Below are positions 40,619 through 49,255 of a stretch of 64,000 bases of DNA, piece by piece. Below the pieces are notes generated by a model, which saw nothing but the letters and a program-made list of their open reading frames with translations, did not search any database and was not told where the DNA came from. Where the stretch lies: the NCBI RefSeq assembly GCF_041435495.1, contig NZ_CP108644.1, positions 5,627,501 through 5,691,500 of the forward strand, given 5' to 3'. Source of the DNA: Streptomyces sp. NBC_01116. GTDB taxonomy: Bacteria; Actinomycetota; Actinomycetes; Streptomycetales; Streptomycetaceae. Made by a program: the position numbers and the translations under genes. The stretch's first letter is position 1. The number at the start of each line of letters is the position of its first letter.

Positions 40619-42021
40619 CCCGAAGCCGAAACACTCGCCGCCCGACGGACCGGCCCCGCGACACGGCACCGCTCGGGGTCATCGCCGACGACTTCACCGG
40701 CGCCACGGACGTCGCCGTGGCGCTGCGCCGCGCAGGACTGCGGACTCTGCTGTTCTTCGGCGCGCCGGACCGTACGGGGCAGGAGGAGCCGGAGCCCGAC
40801 GCGGATCGGCTGCCCGGACACGACGCCCTGGTCGTCGCGTTGAAGAGCCGGATGGCGCCCCCGGCCGACGCGGTCGCCTCGTCCCTGGGGGCGCTGGACT
40901 GGCTGCGCGGACAGGGCGCGGGGCAGATCTACTTCAAGTTCTGCTCGACCTTCGACTCCACCCCGCGTGGCAACATCGGCCCGGTCCTGGACCGGCTGGC
41001 CGAGGCGACGGGCGCCGGTACGGTGCCGCTGACGCCGAGTTCGCCCGAGCACCTGCGGACCCAGTACCAGGGCTGTCTCTTCGTGGATGACGTGCTGCTC
41101 GGGGAGTCGCACATGCGCGATCACCCGGTCACCCCCATGACGGACTCGTATCTGCCCAGGCTGCTGCGGGCCCAGACCCGCGAGAAGGTGGCACTGATCG
41201 GACTCGGAACAGTCCGGGAGGGCGGCGCGGCGGTGCGCGAAGCGCTGGGGGCCGCCGGAGCGCGCGGCGCGCGCTACGTGCTGGCCGACGGCATCGACGA
41301 GAACGATCTGCGCACGCTGGGGCGGGCCGCCCTCGACTCCCCCCTCGTCGCGGGCGCCGCGGGACTGGCCGCCGGCCTGGCGCACGCGTACGCGGAGGAG
41401 CGGACCGGCCGCACCCTCGGCGCCGGGCGGGATACGGCCGACGACGAGCGGGAGGCCGCCGGCGCCCCGGGCCCGCCGGACGGACCGGCCGCAGTGCTGA
41501 GCGGCAGCTGCTCCCACCGCACCCTGGAACAGCTCGCGGTGCTCGCCGACGCGGGCCGGCCCGGCTACCGTCTCGACCCGGTGGCGACACCGCATGCCGT
41601 GGCGCTCGCCGAAGCAGCCCTCGCCTGGTACGACACCCTGCCCCCGAACGGCGACGCGCCCGTCATCTACTCCTCGGCAGCCCCGGAAACGCTGCGCGAG
41701 ACACAGCGTGCGCTGGGCGTGGAACGGTCCGCGGCCCTGCTGGAGGAGGCGACGGGGCTCATCGCGACAGGACTGGTCGAGCGGGGCGTGCGCAGACTGG
41801 TCGCGGCCGGGGGAGAGACCTCCGGCGCCGTCGTCGCCGCTCTCGGAGTCACCGGCGCGCACGTCGGCGCGGAAGCCGCGCGAGGGGTGCCGTGGATCCA
41901 CCCCCTGGGCGAGCACTCCTTGGCGTTGCTGCTCAAGTCGGGCAACTTCGGTGACGCCGGCCTTCTCCTCGACGCCTCCGCGTCCTCCGCGTCCTCCGTG
42001 GAACCGGCGGACCGCACATGA
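40615..42021 (+). CDS. otnK: OtnK-like 3-oxo-tetronate kinase (DUF1537 family)
   Basis: A 468-aa protein from a GTG with GGGAGG five bases upstream, overlapping the previous stop (GTGA). The N-terminal DUF1537 fold shows GVIADDFTGATDVA, KFCSTFDSTPRGNIGP and PLTPSSPE; the C-terminal nucleotide-binding half has AAGGETSGAVV. OtnK phosphorylates 3-oxo-tetronate with ATP, giving the substrate of OtnC. Confidence 0.9.
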   Translation: MTRSRNTRRPTDRPRDTAPLGVIADDFTGATDVAVALRRAGLRTLLFFGAPDRTGQEEPEPDADRLPGHDALVVALKSRMAPPADAVASSLGALDWLRGQGAGQIYFKFCSTFDSTPRGNIGPVLDRLAEATGAGTVPLTPSSPEHLRTQYQGCLFVDDVLLGESHMRDHPVTPMTDSYLPRLLRAQTREKVALIGLGTVREGGAAVREALGAAGARGARYVLADGIDENDLRTLGRAALDSPLVAGAAGLAAGLAHAYAEERTGRTLGAGRDTADDEREAAGAPGPPDGPAAVLSGSCSHRTLEQLAVLADAGRPGYRLDPVATPHAVALAEAALAWYDTLPPNGDAPVIYSSAAPETLRETQRALGVERSAALLEEATGLIATGLVERGVRRLVAAGGETSGAVVAALGVTGAHVGAEAARGVPWIHPLGEHSLALLLKSGNFGDAGLLLDASASSASSVEPADRT

Positions 42022-42656
42022 GCGGGCGGGACGACGAAGCCGAACGCGCCCACCTCGTCGCCACCGCCCGGGCCGTCGCCGCCCGTTCGCTGACGCACGG
42101 GAGCACGGGCAACGTCTCGGTGCGCGCCGGCGACCACATCCTGGTGACCCCCACCGGTTCGAGCCTGGCCACCGTGCGTGCGGAGGACCTGTCCGTCATC
42201 GATGCCGCCGGAGCCCATGTGTCCGGCGCCCCACCGTCCAAGGAGGCGTTCCTGCACGCTGCCATGTACCGGGCCCGACCGGGCGCCGGCGCGGTGGTGC
42301 ACACCCACTCCACGCATGCGGCGGCCGTCTCGTGCCTGGCCCTGGTCGACCGGCGGGACGTCCTGCCGCCGCTGACGGCCTACTACGCGATGCGCGTCGG
42401 CAGCCTCGCGCTGCTCCCGTACTTCGCCCCCGGCGACCACCGGGCGACCGACGCCGTCGAAGCGTCGGCCCGCGAGCACGCCGCACTCCTGCTGAGCAAC
42501 CACGGGCCGGTCGCCGCCGCGCCCGACCTCCGGCGCGCGCTGGAGATGGCCGAGGAGATAGAGGAGACGGCGAAGCTCTTCCTGCTGCTGCGCGGTGTCC
42601 CCACGCGTCCGCTGACCACGGCCCAGCGTGCCGTGCTGCGCCCCGCCTCCCACTGA
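42018..42656 (+). CDS. otnC: OtnC-like class II aldolase/decarboxylase
   Basis: A 212-aa protein overlapping OtnK by ATGA. It has the class II aldolase/adducin fold with SLTHGSTGNVSVR, TPTGSSL, PSKE, zinc ligands HTHS and LLSNHGPV. OtnC decarboxylates 3-oxo-tetronate 4-phosphate to dihydroxyacetone phosphate, which enters glycolysis. It completes the pathway started by the dehydrogenase. Confidence 0.9.
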   Translation: MSGRDDEAERAHLVATARAVAARSLTHGSTGNVSVRAGDHILVTPTGSSLATVRAEDLSVIDAAGAHVSGAPPSKEAFLHAAMYRARPGAGAVVHTHSTHAAAVSCLALVDRRDVLPPLTAYYAMRVGSLALLPYFAPGDHRATDAVEASAREHAALLLSNHGPVAAAPDLRRALEMAEEIEETAKLFLLLRGVPTRPLTTAQRAVLRPASH

Positions 42657-42749
42657 CCCACCCCCCGAAACATCCCGGGGAGACCGCACGGACACGCCGG
42701 GACACTCTCCCGACGGCAGCCGTCGCCCCACCCCTGTGAAAGGACGAAG

Positions 42750-43457
42750 ATGTCCGTGGACATACCGCACACCGTGTCGCTCTTCAGCGCCCTGGCGGTG
42801 AAGAAGGCCCTCGACGACGACGTTCTCGCGGCATTCACCGCGAAGACCGCAACGGGCGTCGACACCGTCTACGACCCGACGAACGTGTTGTTGCGGAGGA
42901 TCGAGGAGGGCGCCCGGCCGGAGGTCATGGTCGGAGTGACCGGGGCGTTCCCGGCCCTGTGCGGGGCCGGGGTGATCGACCCGTCCTCGGTGCGCGACGT
43001 AGCCCGGGTCGGCATCGGCCTGGCCATGCCGCCCGGTGCCGAGGCACCCGCCATCGACACGGTCGACGCACTGATCGCCACGCTCCGCTCGGCCCGTTCG
43101 GTCGCCTACTCCCGCACCGGGGCCAGCGGAGTCCACTTCGCCGGGCTGCTGGAGCGCCTCGGGATCGCGGACGAGGTGAACGCCCGCGCCACCGTCGTGG
43201 AGAAGGGCTTCACCGCGCTGGCGGTGGTCGACGGCCGCGCCGATCTGGCCGTACAGCAGATGAGCGAGCTGCTGTTCGTGCCCGAGGCGGAGGTGGTGGG
43301 ACCGCTGCCGGACGGGGCCCAGCACTTCACCGAACTCTCGGCGGCCCTCGGTGCCGGGGCCGGCGGACGGGCCGGTGCGCTGCACGCCTTCCTCACCGGG
43401 AAGGAGGCGGCAGATGCCTACCGGAGAACCGGACTGGAAGCGTCGCGACAGGACTGA
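42750..43457 (+). CDS. Periplasmic-binding-fold protein without signal peptide (ModA/SBP_bac_11-like)
   Basis: A 235-aa protein with GAAAGGACG upstream of the ATG. HTVSLFSALAVKKALDDDVLAAF, SVAYSRTGASGVHFAGLLERLGI and QQMSELLFVPEAEVVGPLPDG fit the type II binding-protein fold. There is no signal peptide or lipobox, so it should be cytosolic. It lies between the enzymes and the permease and could sense the substrate or act as an enzyme; true TRAP binding proteins (DctP) look different. Role unknown. Confidence 0.68.
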   Translation: MSVDIPHTVSLFSALAVKKALDDDVLAAFTAKTATGVDTVYDPTNVLLRRIEEGARPEVMVGVTGAFPALCGAGVIDPSSVRDVARVGIGLAMPPGAEAPAIDTVDALIATLRSARSVAYSRTGASGVHFAGLLERLGIADEVNARATVVEKGFTALAVVDGRADLAVQQMSELLFVPEAEVVGPLPDGAQHFTELSAALGAGAGGRAGALHAFLTGKEAADAYRRTGLEASRQD

Positions 43458-43517
43458 GCGGTACACGGCCGAAGACCGGCCGACCGCTTCGTGCCCCGCC
43501 TGCCCGGGGGGTTGTCG

Positions 43518-44867
43518 ATGAACGCGATACTCGCACTGGTCGCCTTCATCGGGGCCATCATCGTGTGGAACGTGGCGGTCAAACGCAACATCGGCGAAGC
43601 CATGGTCATCGGCTTCCTGGTCAGCGCCGCCTTCGCCGGCACCGAAGCGCCGCGCGTCGTGTGGGAGAGCCTCGTGGAGGGGCTGACGTCGGAGATCACC
43701 TTCGCTGCCCTGGCATTCGTCTTCGTCAGCGAACTGCTGACGAGAACGGGGCTCGTGCAGCGGATGATCGACATTCTCAGTTCGATGTTCGGCCGTCGCG
43801 AGGGCGGCTCCGCCTACGCGGCGACTGTTTCCGCCGGACTCTTCGGCGCCGTCGCGCACAACGGCGCGGCGATCGTGGCCACCATCGGGTCCATCACCAT
43901 TCCCTGGATGAAGCGCTCCAGGGCGAGCGGCGAGACCGCCGCCCTGGTCCTCGCCGGCAACGCGGGCGTCGGTGCCACCTTCCCGTTCAGCGGCGCCTTC
44001 TTCATCCTGCTCGCGGCACCGACCGTCCTGCCGGTCCTGCGGGCGGAGGACGTGGTCGGCACGATCTTCGTCGTGGGTGCCTGGATGGTCGCGATGCGGC
44101 TGGTCATCGCCTACGTCATCGTCAAACGACGGGGCGTGGGCGCGATGGCGGCGGAGGACATCCACCCGCTCCGCCGGTCCTTCGCGGCCGGCTGGACCTC
44201 GCTGATCGTTCTGGCGGCCATCGCGGTGCCCATCGTGCTGACGGCGTCGCCGACCAGCGATCTCATCGGCGACCGGCTGGGAGGACTGGACGTCTCCGAC
44301 GCCGTGCCCCTGCTGGTCTGGCTCCCGGTGGTCATGCTGCTCGCCGGACTGGTCGTCGAGCGGCGAGCGCTGCCGCGCGGCGCCGGGGCGTGGTGGTCGC
44401 TGCTGTCGGAGATCAGCCCGAAACTCGGGTTGATCGGCGTCACGATGGTCTCGGCCTTCGCCGCCTCCAACGTGCTCAACACCCTGGGCATCGGCGAACA
44501 GCTCGCGCCCTACCTGGAGAGCCTGGAGGGGGTACCGCAGATCGTCGCGGCGCTCGTCGTCGGGCTGATCGTGGTGGTCGTCGCGGGTCCCCTCAACACG
44601 ACGTCCACCCTCGCGGCCGTCGGGCCGGTCGCCTTCGCGGCACTGACGGCGGCCGACGTCCCGCCGTACATCGCCTTCGCCGCCATCATCGTGTGGGCCT
44701 CGTCCGAGGGCTGCTCGCCTCCGGGCGCGGCTCCGCTGTACGTGGCCGCGGGTATCGCTTCGATCAATCCGGTGCGGATCTTCGTTCCGGTGACGCTCTA
44801 CTACCTGCTGCCCTCCTACGCCATGGGCGTGCTGATGGTGCTCGGTGCCGTATGGATTCCCGGATGA
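43518..44867 (+). CDS. DctM-like TRAP transporter large permease
   Basis: A 449-aa membrane protein with about twelve hydrophobic segments and a GGGGGG ribosome site. GGSAYAATVSAGLFGAVAHNGAA, ATIGSITIPWM and GNAGVGATFPFSGAFF resemble DctM signature regions, and the second half repeats them (VVVAGPLNTTSTLA, SSEGCSPPGAAPLY). TRAP large subunits use an ion gradient to import organic acids. It probably takes up a tetronate. The 79-aa protein that follows may be its small subunit; no DctP-type receptor is encoded here. Confidence 0.8.
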   Translation: MNAILALVAFIGAIIVWNVAVKRNIGEAMVIGFLVSAAFAGTEAPRVVWESLVEGLTSEITFAALAFVFVSELLTRTGLVQRMIDILSSMFGRREGGSAYAATVSAGLFGAVAHNGAAIVATIGSITIPWMKRSRASGETAALVLAGNAGVGATFPFSGAFFILLAAPTVLPVLRAEDVVGTIFVVGAWMVAMRLVIAYVIVKRRGVGAMAAEDIHPLRRSFAAGWTSLIVLAAIAVPIVLTASPTSDLIGDRLGGLDVSDAVPLLVWLPVVMLLAGLVVERRALPRGAGAWWSLLSEISPKLGLIGVTMVSAFAASNVLNTLGIGEQLAPYLESLEGVPQIVAALVVGLIVVVVAGPLNTTSTLAAVGPVAFAALTAADVPPYIAFAAIIVWASSEGCSPPGAAPLYVAAGIASINPVRIFVPVTLYYLLPSYAMGVLMVLGAVWIPG

Positions 44868-44878
44868 GGAGTACGAGG

Positions 44879-45118
44879 ATGTACAGGATCTGTCTGAACG
44901 CCTCCCGCGTTCTCGTCGCGCTGTTCCTGATCGGCGGAATCGTGGTGGTCCTGGGTCAGACGGTGGCCATCGCTGTCGGTTCCGCCGGGTTGATGACGGG
45001 TTTCGGTACGGACGTCGCCGAGGCCGTCTGCGTCCTGGCGGGCCTGGCGGGCATCTTCGCCTTCCTGCTGCTCTACACGGACGAGGGGAAGGAACGGGCG
45101 AGCGAGTGGGCCGAATGA
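44879..45118 (+). CDS. Small two-helix membrane protein, possible TRAP small subunit
   Basis: A 79-aa protein from an ATG with GAGGAG seven bases upstream, 11 bp after the permease stop. Two hydrophobic segments (ASRVLVALFLIGGIVVVLGQTVAIAVG and AVCVLAGLAGIFAFLLLYTD) and an acidic tail. Usual DctQ subunits have four helices and about 160 residues, so this would be a minimal partner. It is the last gene of the operon. Confidence 0.72.
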   Translation: MYRICLNASRVLVALFLIGGIVVVLGQTVAIAVGSAGLMTGFGTDVAEAVCVLAGLAGIFAFLLLYTDEGKERASEWAE

Positions 45119-45131
45119 GGTGACGGGGCAT

Positions 45132-45163
45132 GACGGGGGCAGCACGGACACGCTGCCCCCGTC
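45132..45163 (+). terminator. Terminator of the tetronate operon
   Basis: Perfect 12-bp arms GACGGGGGCAGC / GCTGCCCCCGTC with an 8-base loop, 13 bp after the last stop. Confidence 0.8.
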
Positions 45164-45216
45164 GGCCGTTCCCGGCCTCGACACCCGCAGATCGTCCTCG
45201 GGCGCGGCCTCCGGCG

Positions 45217-45263
45217 GGAACCGCCCCGCTCGCCCGGGTCACGGGCGGGGCCGGGGCGGTTCC
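45217..45263 (-). terminator. Terminator of the tyrosinase operon
   Basis: GGAACCGCCCC...CGCCCG pairs with CGGGCG...GGGGCGGTTCC around GGTCA, interrupted by a small bulge. It lies 11 bp beyond the tyrosinase stop on the minus strand. Confidence 0.7.
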
Positions 45264-45274
45264 GTGACGACGAA

Positions 45275-46099
45275 TCAGGCGTAGGTGTAGAACTGCGTGT
45301 GGTCCAGCATGTTCTGCGGGGTCGTGTTCGGCCAGGGCGGCATGGTGTCGTTCAGGTCGATCACGTCGACCGTCCCGCCGGCGGGGAGGTACTCGGCGCT
45401 CGTCGGGTGGAGTGCGTGCCAGTCGGCCCAGAGCTTGTCGACGAACGCGTGGTGCAGCCAGAACACCGGATCGTTCGGGGAGACGCTCGTCTCCATGTGG
45501 CCCCAGACCCAGGTGTGCACCCGGTTGTGCATGCTCATGTACCCCGCGGAGCCCTCCAGCGCGGAGCGGAAGCCGGTCGAGCCGTCACGGAAGGGTGCGG
45601 AGTCGTAGGTGGGCATGGCGAGGGCGGCGTCGACGTCGGCCCGGGGCGGGAGCGAGGGGACGCGGTAGGCGAGATTGCGGGCGAGGAAGGCGCGGCTGTC
45701 GACCGATACGTTGATCGTCCACTTCCCGCCGGAGTGCGCGAAGGGCCCGTCCATCACCTGGTCGTCCAGGGGCCGTCCGGTGCCGCCGAGGAAGTCCGGG
45801 GCCCAGAGCGAGGAGCCGACGGTGTTGTCGGCGGTCCAGTCCCAGTAGGGGATCGAGACCGACGCGTCGATCTTCTGGAGTTCGTTCTCGAAGTCGATGA
45901 GGAACTTGCGGTGCCACGGCAGGAACGACGGCCCGAAGTGGCCGACGTACACGCCGGTGTTCATGTCTATGGAGAACCGCGTGCGATGGGCGAGTACGAA
46001 CTCGTCGTATATGCCCAGGCGTTTGACCTCCAGTACCGCGTCGACGAAGGCCTTCTTCTCGGGGGCCGTGAGGTTCGCCTGGTTCTTCCGTACGGTCAT
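45275..46099 (-). CDS. melC2: Tyrosinase (MelC2)
   Basis: A 274-aa type 3 copper enzyme. CuA ligands are His38 (LAHR), His54 (VGHF) and His63 (PWHRKFL); CuB ligands lie in SMHNRVHTW and DPVFWLHHAFVDKLW. Length and order match Streptomyces tyrosinases that oxidise tyrosine to dopaquinone for melanin. It lacks a signal peptide and is exported with MelC1, encoded 17 bp upstream. The first residues (TVRKNQANLT) are typical. Confidence 0.96.
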   Translation of the reverse strand: MTVRKNQANLTAPEKKAFVDAVLEVKRLGIYDEFVLAHRTRFSIDMNTGVYVGHFGPSFLPWHRKFLIDFENELQKIDASVSIPYWDWTADNTVGSSLWAPDFLGGTGRPLDDQVMDGPFAHSGGKWTINVSVDSRAFLARNLAYRVPSLPPRADVDAALAMPTYDSAPFRDGSTGFRSALEGSAGYMSMHNRVHTWVWGHMETSVSPNDPVFWLHHAFVDKLWADWHALHPTSAEYLPAGGTVDVIDLNDTMPPWPNTTPQNMLDHTQFYTYA

Positions 46100-46116
46100 G
46101 GCTGGCTGCTCCCGGG

Positions 46117-46539
46117 TCAGGCGATGGGGTCGAACGGAACGACGACGGCGCCCTTGAGCGAGATGACCGCGGTGCGAGCGGCCTCCAGCGGGGTCGCGAA
46201 TCTCTCGTAGTGGTTGATCGTGCTGCTCCAGCCGCTCTTGCCGTGCTGCATCACGGGAAGTTCACGGCCGTCGATCAGCACGCGGTAGCCGGCGCCGTGC
46301 CCTGCGTGCCCGTGTGCGTGGGCGCTCGCGTGGGCCTCGGCGGGTGTGCCCTGGATGCGGCGGCCCTTGAAGACCTCGTCGAAGGAACCGGATGCTCCGG
46401 CCCCGCCTGGTGCGGTGCCTTCGCTGCTGGTCCCTGCTGGAACGGTGTCCGCGGACGCGGAGGTGACGCCGACGAGCGCGCCTCCCGCGGCGACGCCGAT
46501 GACGGCCCCGAGGGCCTGACGGCGGGTGGGTCCGGGCAT
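46117..46539 (-). CDS. melC1: Tyrosinase co-factor / copper chaperone (MelC1)
   Basis: A 140-aa protein with a Tat-type signal (TRRQALGAVIGVAAGGALVG), a His-rich stretch (AHASAHAHGHAGHG, about 68-81) and the conserved YRVLIDGRELPVMQHGKSGWSSTINHYERF region whose Tyr occupies the tyrosinase active site in the complex. MelC1 delivers copper and drives Tat export of MelC2. Confidence 0.95.
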   Translation of the reverse strand: MPGPTRRQALGAVIGVAAGGALVGVTSASADTVPAGTSSEGTAPGGAGASGSFDEVFKGRRIQGTPAEAHASAHAHGHAGHGAGYRVLIDGRELPVMQHGKSGWSSTINHYERFATPLEAARTAVISLKGAVVVPFDPIA

Positions 46540-46844
46540 GACGGATGTACCCCCAAATACACATGGCTGAGGCGTCCCCCGGGCTGTTCGGGGCCGCCGT
46601 GATCATGTGTACACGGGGGTGACTCTCCGCATAAGGAGGCGAAAAGGGGTTGGCTCTCATATGGACACGTATGCACGGTCATAGGGGCGTCTCCGGCCGC
46701 TCGCGCCGCTCCGTGTCGGCGCCGGAGGGGTCAGGAGGTGGAGGTCTTGCCGTCCATGTGCCCCGACTGTGAAGGATCTTCGTTATTCGACGCACTGTCG
46801 ACCACCGGGACGATCATCTGCGGCTGGCCGGAACTTCTCCCTCC
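46540..46844. promoter_or_regulatory. Upstream region of melC1 and downstream region of the cellulase
   Basis: About 305 bp. The A/T-richer part near 46546-46565 (GTACCCCCAAATACACATGG) is close to the melC1 start and may include its leader. A short frame with CPDC starting at 46756 behind GGAGG runs antisense into the cellulase and is not accepted. Nothing else is supported. Confidence 0.4.
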
Positions 46845-46867
46845 GTCCGTCCGCCGGCCGGACGGAC
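46845..46867 (-). terminator. Terminator of the GH6 gene
   Basis: Perfect 9-bp arms GTCCGTCCG / CGGACGGAC with loop CCGGC, 7 bp beyond the GH6 stop on the minus strand. Confidence 0.75.
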
Positions 46868-46873
46868 CGGCCC

Positions 46874-47854
46874 TCAGTAGCCGTAGATCATCTTGTACGC
46901 GACCTCCGGCAGGAACTGCCCGGCCACCGAGCCGGCGCCGACTCCGCAGTCACCGTCGGACTCTCCGGGCGTCTTCAGCCAGAGCAGCATCTCGGCCCCG
47001 CCGCCCGTCTGGCCGACCGCACCCGTCCTGCGCCCGCCCGGGTTGCACCAGGCGCCGTCGGAGCCGTTCCCGTTGCGACTGGTGTCGATGACGTACGGCT
47101 TCGTATAGCCGTAGGACGCCGAGAGGGACCCGTTGACGGCGTTGCCGTACGCGGAGTTCTCCCCGGTGCCGTAGTAGTTCGAGATGTTCAGCGAGAAGCC
47201 GTGCGCCTGCCGGGCTCCCGCGCCGTCGAGGTGCTGCGCCATGGTGGCGGCGCCGATCCAGGCCGGGTTCCCCGCGTCCAGATAGGTCCAGGTGTTGGGC
47301 GCCTGGGCGGCGAACCGGGCGAGCGCGTCCTTGAGCATCCCGTTGCGCTCGTCGATCTGCGCCTGGTTCAGGCAGCTGAAGTCGCCGAGGGAGTCGGGCT
47401 CGATGACCACCAGCGCGGGCCGGGAGCCGATCGCCGAGGCGAACGCGGAGATCCACGCGCGGTACGCGCTCGGGGTGCCCGCGCCTCCGCCGGAGTGCCC
47501 GCCGCAGGCGTCGCGGCCGGGGATGTTGTACGCGATCAGGACGGGCAGCCTGTCGGCGGCGTCGGCGGCGCCCACGTAGGAGCCGACCGCCGCCCCGATG
47601 TCCCCGCTCCAGGAGCCGAACCACCGGGCCATGGGGCGCGAGGCGATGGTGTCGCGGATGGCGGCGGCGCGCCCGTCGCCGGGGTTGGCGGCGGCCCAGG
47701 CGGCGGGCGTCGAGTTCGGGTCGGTGTAGAACCCGTCGGTCATGCCGATCGGGTCGGCCTGAGCGGTGGCGGCGGTGGCCTGCTGCCCCGCGCCGAGGGG
47801 GAGCAGGAGGCAGGCGAACGCCGATGCGGCGAGCGTGCGCAGGAGTCTTCTCAT
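46874..47854 (-). CDS. Secreted GH6 cellulase (endoglucanase/cellobiohydrolase family)
   Basis: A 326-aa protein starting at MRRLLRTLAAS with AGAAGGG upstream; the longer frame to 48055 would remove the signal peptide from the N-terminus. After the signal (to about ATA) the GH6 fold shows VLIAYNIPGRDACGG (general-acid/loop Asp region), VVIEPDSLGDFSC (catalytic Asp), YLDAGNPAWIG and LWLKTPGESDGDCG. No cellulose-binding module is present. GH6 enzymes invert beta-1,4-glucan. A CebR-type operator lies just upstream. Confidence 0.92.
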   Translation of the reverse strand: MRRLLRTLAASAFACLLLPLGAGQQATAATAQADPIGMTDGFYTDPNSTPAAWAAANPGDGRAAAIRDTIASRPMARWFGSWSGDIGAAVGSYVGAADAADRLPVLIAYNIPGRDACGGHSGGGAGTPSAYRAWISAFASAIGSRPALVVIEPDSLGDFSCLNQAQIDERNGMLKDALARFAAQAPNTWTYLDAGNPAWIGAATMAQHLDGAGARQAHGFSLNISNYYGTGENSAYGNAVNGSLSASYGYTKPYVIDTSRNGNGSDGAWCNPGGRRTGAVGQTGGGAEMLLWLKTPGESDGDCGVGAGSVAGQFLPEVAYKMIYGY

Positions 47855-47871
47855 ACGTGGCGGCCCTTCTG

Positions 47872-47885
47872 TGGGAGCGCTCCCA
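47872..47885. promoter_or_regulatory. CebR-type operator
   Basis: TGGGAGCGCTCCCA is a perfect 14-bp palindrome identical to the published CebR consensus for cellulose and cello-oligosaccharide genes in Streptomyces. It lies 17 bp upstream of the GH6 start, where bound repressor would block transcription until cellobiose or cellotriose is present. Confidence 0.9.
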
Positions 47886-48109
47886 ATCGACGACGGCGTG
47901 GAGACGATACGGGGGAGGGGGCGCGGGATGGGGGGGGAGGGGGAGGAGGAAGGCGCGGAGGGCGGTGCGGAGTTCGTGCGGCGGACCGGGTGGGGATTCG
48001 GTCCGCGCGTGCCGTCGTCAGACCAGACGGTGACAGCGGCGCATCCCGGTGTCAATGAGTCCGGCAGCGGTTCCCCCGCGCGGGGGTGTCCGGGGAACCG
48101 CGACCGTTC

Positions 48110-49123
48110 TCAGACGGCGGGACGGTGGTGGACGCGGCGGATTCCCAGGTCCGGCAGGTCGAGGTGGAAGCGGCGCCCGCGACCGGTCATCGTGCCGTCG
48201 TAGGAGAGGCCGGCCAGGTCGATGCCCAGGTGCCGCAGCTCCTCGACGAGCATGCGGGCGGCCGTCGCGGCGTGCGCGGGTTCACCCATGGTGTCGGGGA
48301 AGCGGCGTTGTGGGACCGAGGGGGAGGAGTCCCAGCCGTTCCGCGCCAGGCGGTCGGGGTCGGCCGCTTCCGGCCGGTGCAGGTGGCCGGTGGCTTCGAT
48401 GACGAGGCCCGGATCCTGGCTCCAGCACTGGACGAAGCGCTGCGGATCGTCGGCGGATCCCAGGTGCAGGATGAACCTGCCGGGGAAGAACGGGGTGTCG
48501 TGGCCGAGGGAGCGCAGGGTTTCCGACAGGCGCTTCTCCACGTCCTCCCATGTGGCGCCGGAAGCGGCCGGCACGGTCGGCAGCCCTGCCTGCTCGGCGG
48601 CGCGCCAGCGGCCATGGGAGTAGCCGCCTCCGGCGGCGTCGGAGCCCGCGTCGGGAGGGAGCAGTTCGAGGCTCACCTCGCCCTCGTCGTGCGTGTGCAC
48701 GAGGAGGCAGGCACCGGGGAGCCGCCACAGCATCCATGGGCCCGAGTCGCCTCCCCACATCGTGGGCGGCCCCAGCTCCTCCTCCATGACCCACCAGGCG
48801 GCGCGGACGAGGCCGGCGGCGGAGGCTATGTCCTCGGCGGGCAGGTCGACGACGCGTACGTTCAGTCTGCGCACCTGATCGGGGGCCGACGCGTCGGCGA
48901 TCACCGTGCCGTAGCCGCCCCAGGGCCCCTTCCGGGGAGCGAATCTGCGCCAGACCTGGCCCACGACCTCCTGGGGATCCCGGAGTTCCCAGCCCAGCCC
49001 CGAGGTGGCGTGCTCGAAATCCGACAGGCTCCACGAGCCGAAGCGGAGCGGAGTGACCTCGCGTACCAGCTTGCGGAAGATGTCGTCGTCGAGCCAGCTG
49101 CCCCGGGGGATCATGTACTCCAT
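48110..49123 (-). CDS. Hypothetical two-domain protein
   Basis: A 337-aa cytosolic protein without recognised catalytic motif. Residues 1-150 (SWSLSDFEHATSGLGWELRDP, WWVMEEELGPPTMWGGDSGPWMLWRLPGACLLVHTH) resemble DUF6301-type domains. Residues about 190-310 (WEDVEKRLSETLRSLG, RFVQCWSQDPGLVIEATG, PAHAATAARMLVEELRHLGI) resemble the TY-Chap/YbjN-like fold of actinobacterial secretion- or toxin-linked proteins. Both assignments are by eye and weak. It stands alone. Confidence 0.6.
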   Translation of the reverse strand: MEYMIPRGSWLDDDIFRKLVREVTPLRFGSWSLSDFEHATSGLGWELRDPQEVVGQVWRRFAPRKGPWGGYGTVIADASAPDQVRRLNVRVVDLPAEDIASAAGLVRAAWWVMEEELGPPTMWGGDSGPWMLWRLPGACLLVHTHDEGEVSLELLPPDAGSDAAGGGYSHGRWRAAEQAGLPTVPAASGATWEDVEKRLSETLRSLGHDTPFFPGRFILHLGSADDPQRFVQCWSQDPGLVIEATGHLHRPEAADPDRLARNGWDSSPSVPQRRFPDTMGEPAHAATAARMLVEELRHLGIDLAGLSYDGTMTGRGRRFHLDLPDLGIRRVHHRPAV

Positions 49124-49255
49124 CCGGCAGACAGTAGTGGTGCGGTGCCGACGAGGTTCCGCGGGACGGATGTTGACGGCTGCTTGTGCCCCGCGATCAA
49201 GCCTTGAGTACGCACACTCATGCGCCCCCTGTGAGCGGGTGGCGAAGATTCCTCC

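Noticed and set aside
41667..45242. A 1191-codon minus-strand open frame opposite the tetronate operon
   Set aside because: Its translation is rich in Gly, Arg, Asp and His without domains, while all plus-strand genes there have clear families and ribosome sites.
46756..47091. Possible small protein beginning MCPDCEGSS behind GGAGG
   Set aside because: The CxxC start is tempting, but most of the frame is antisense to the GH6 C-terminus and its terminator, and the rest is Arg/Pro/Ser-rich.
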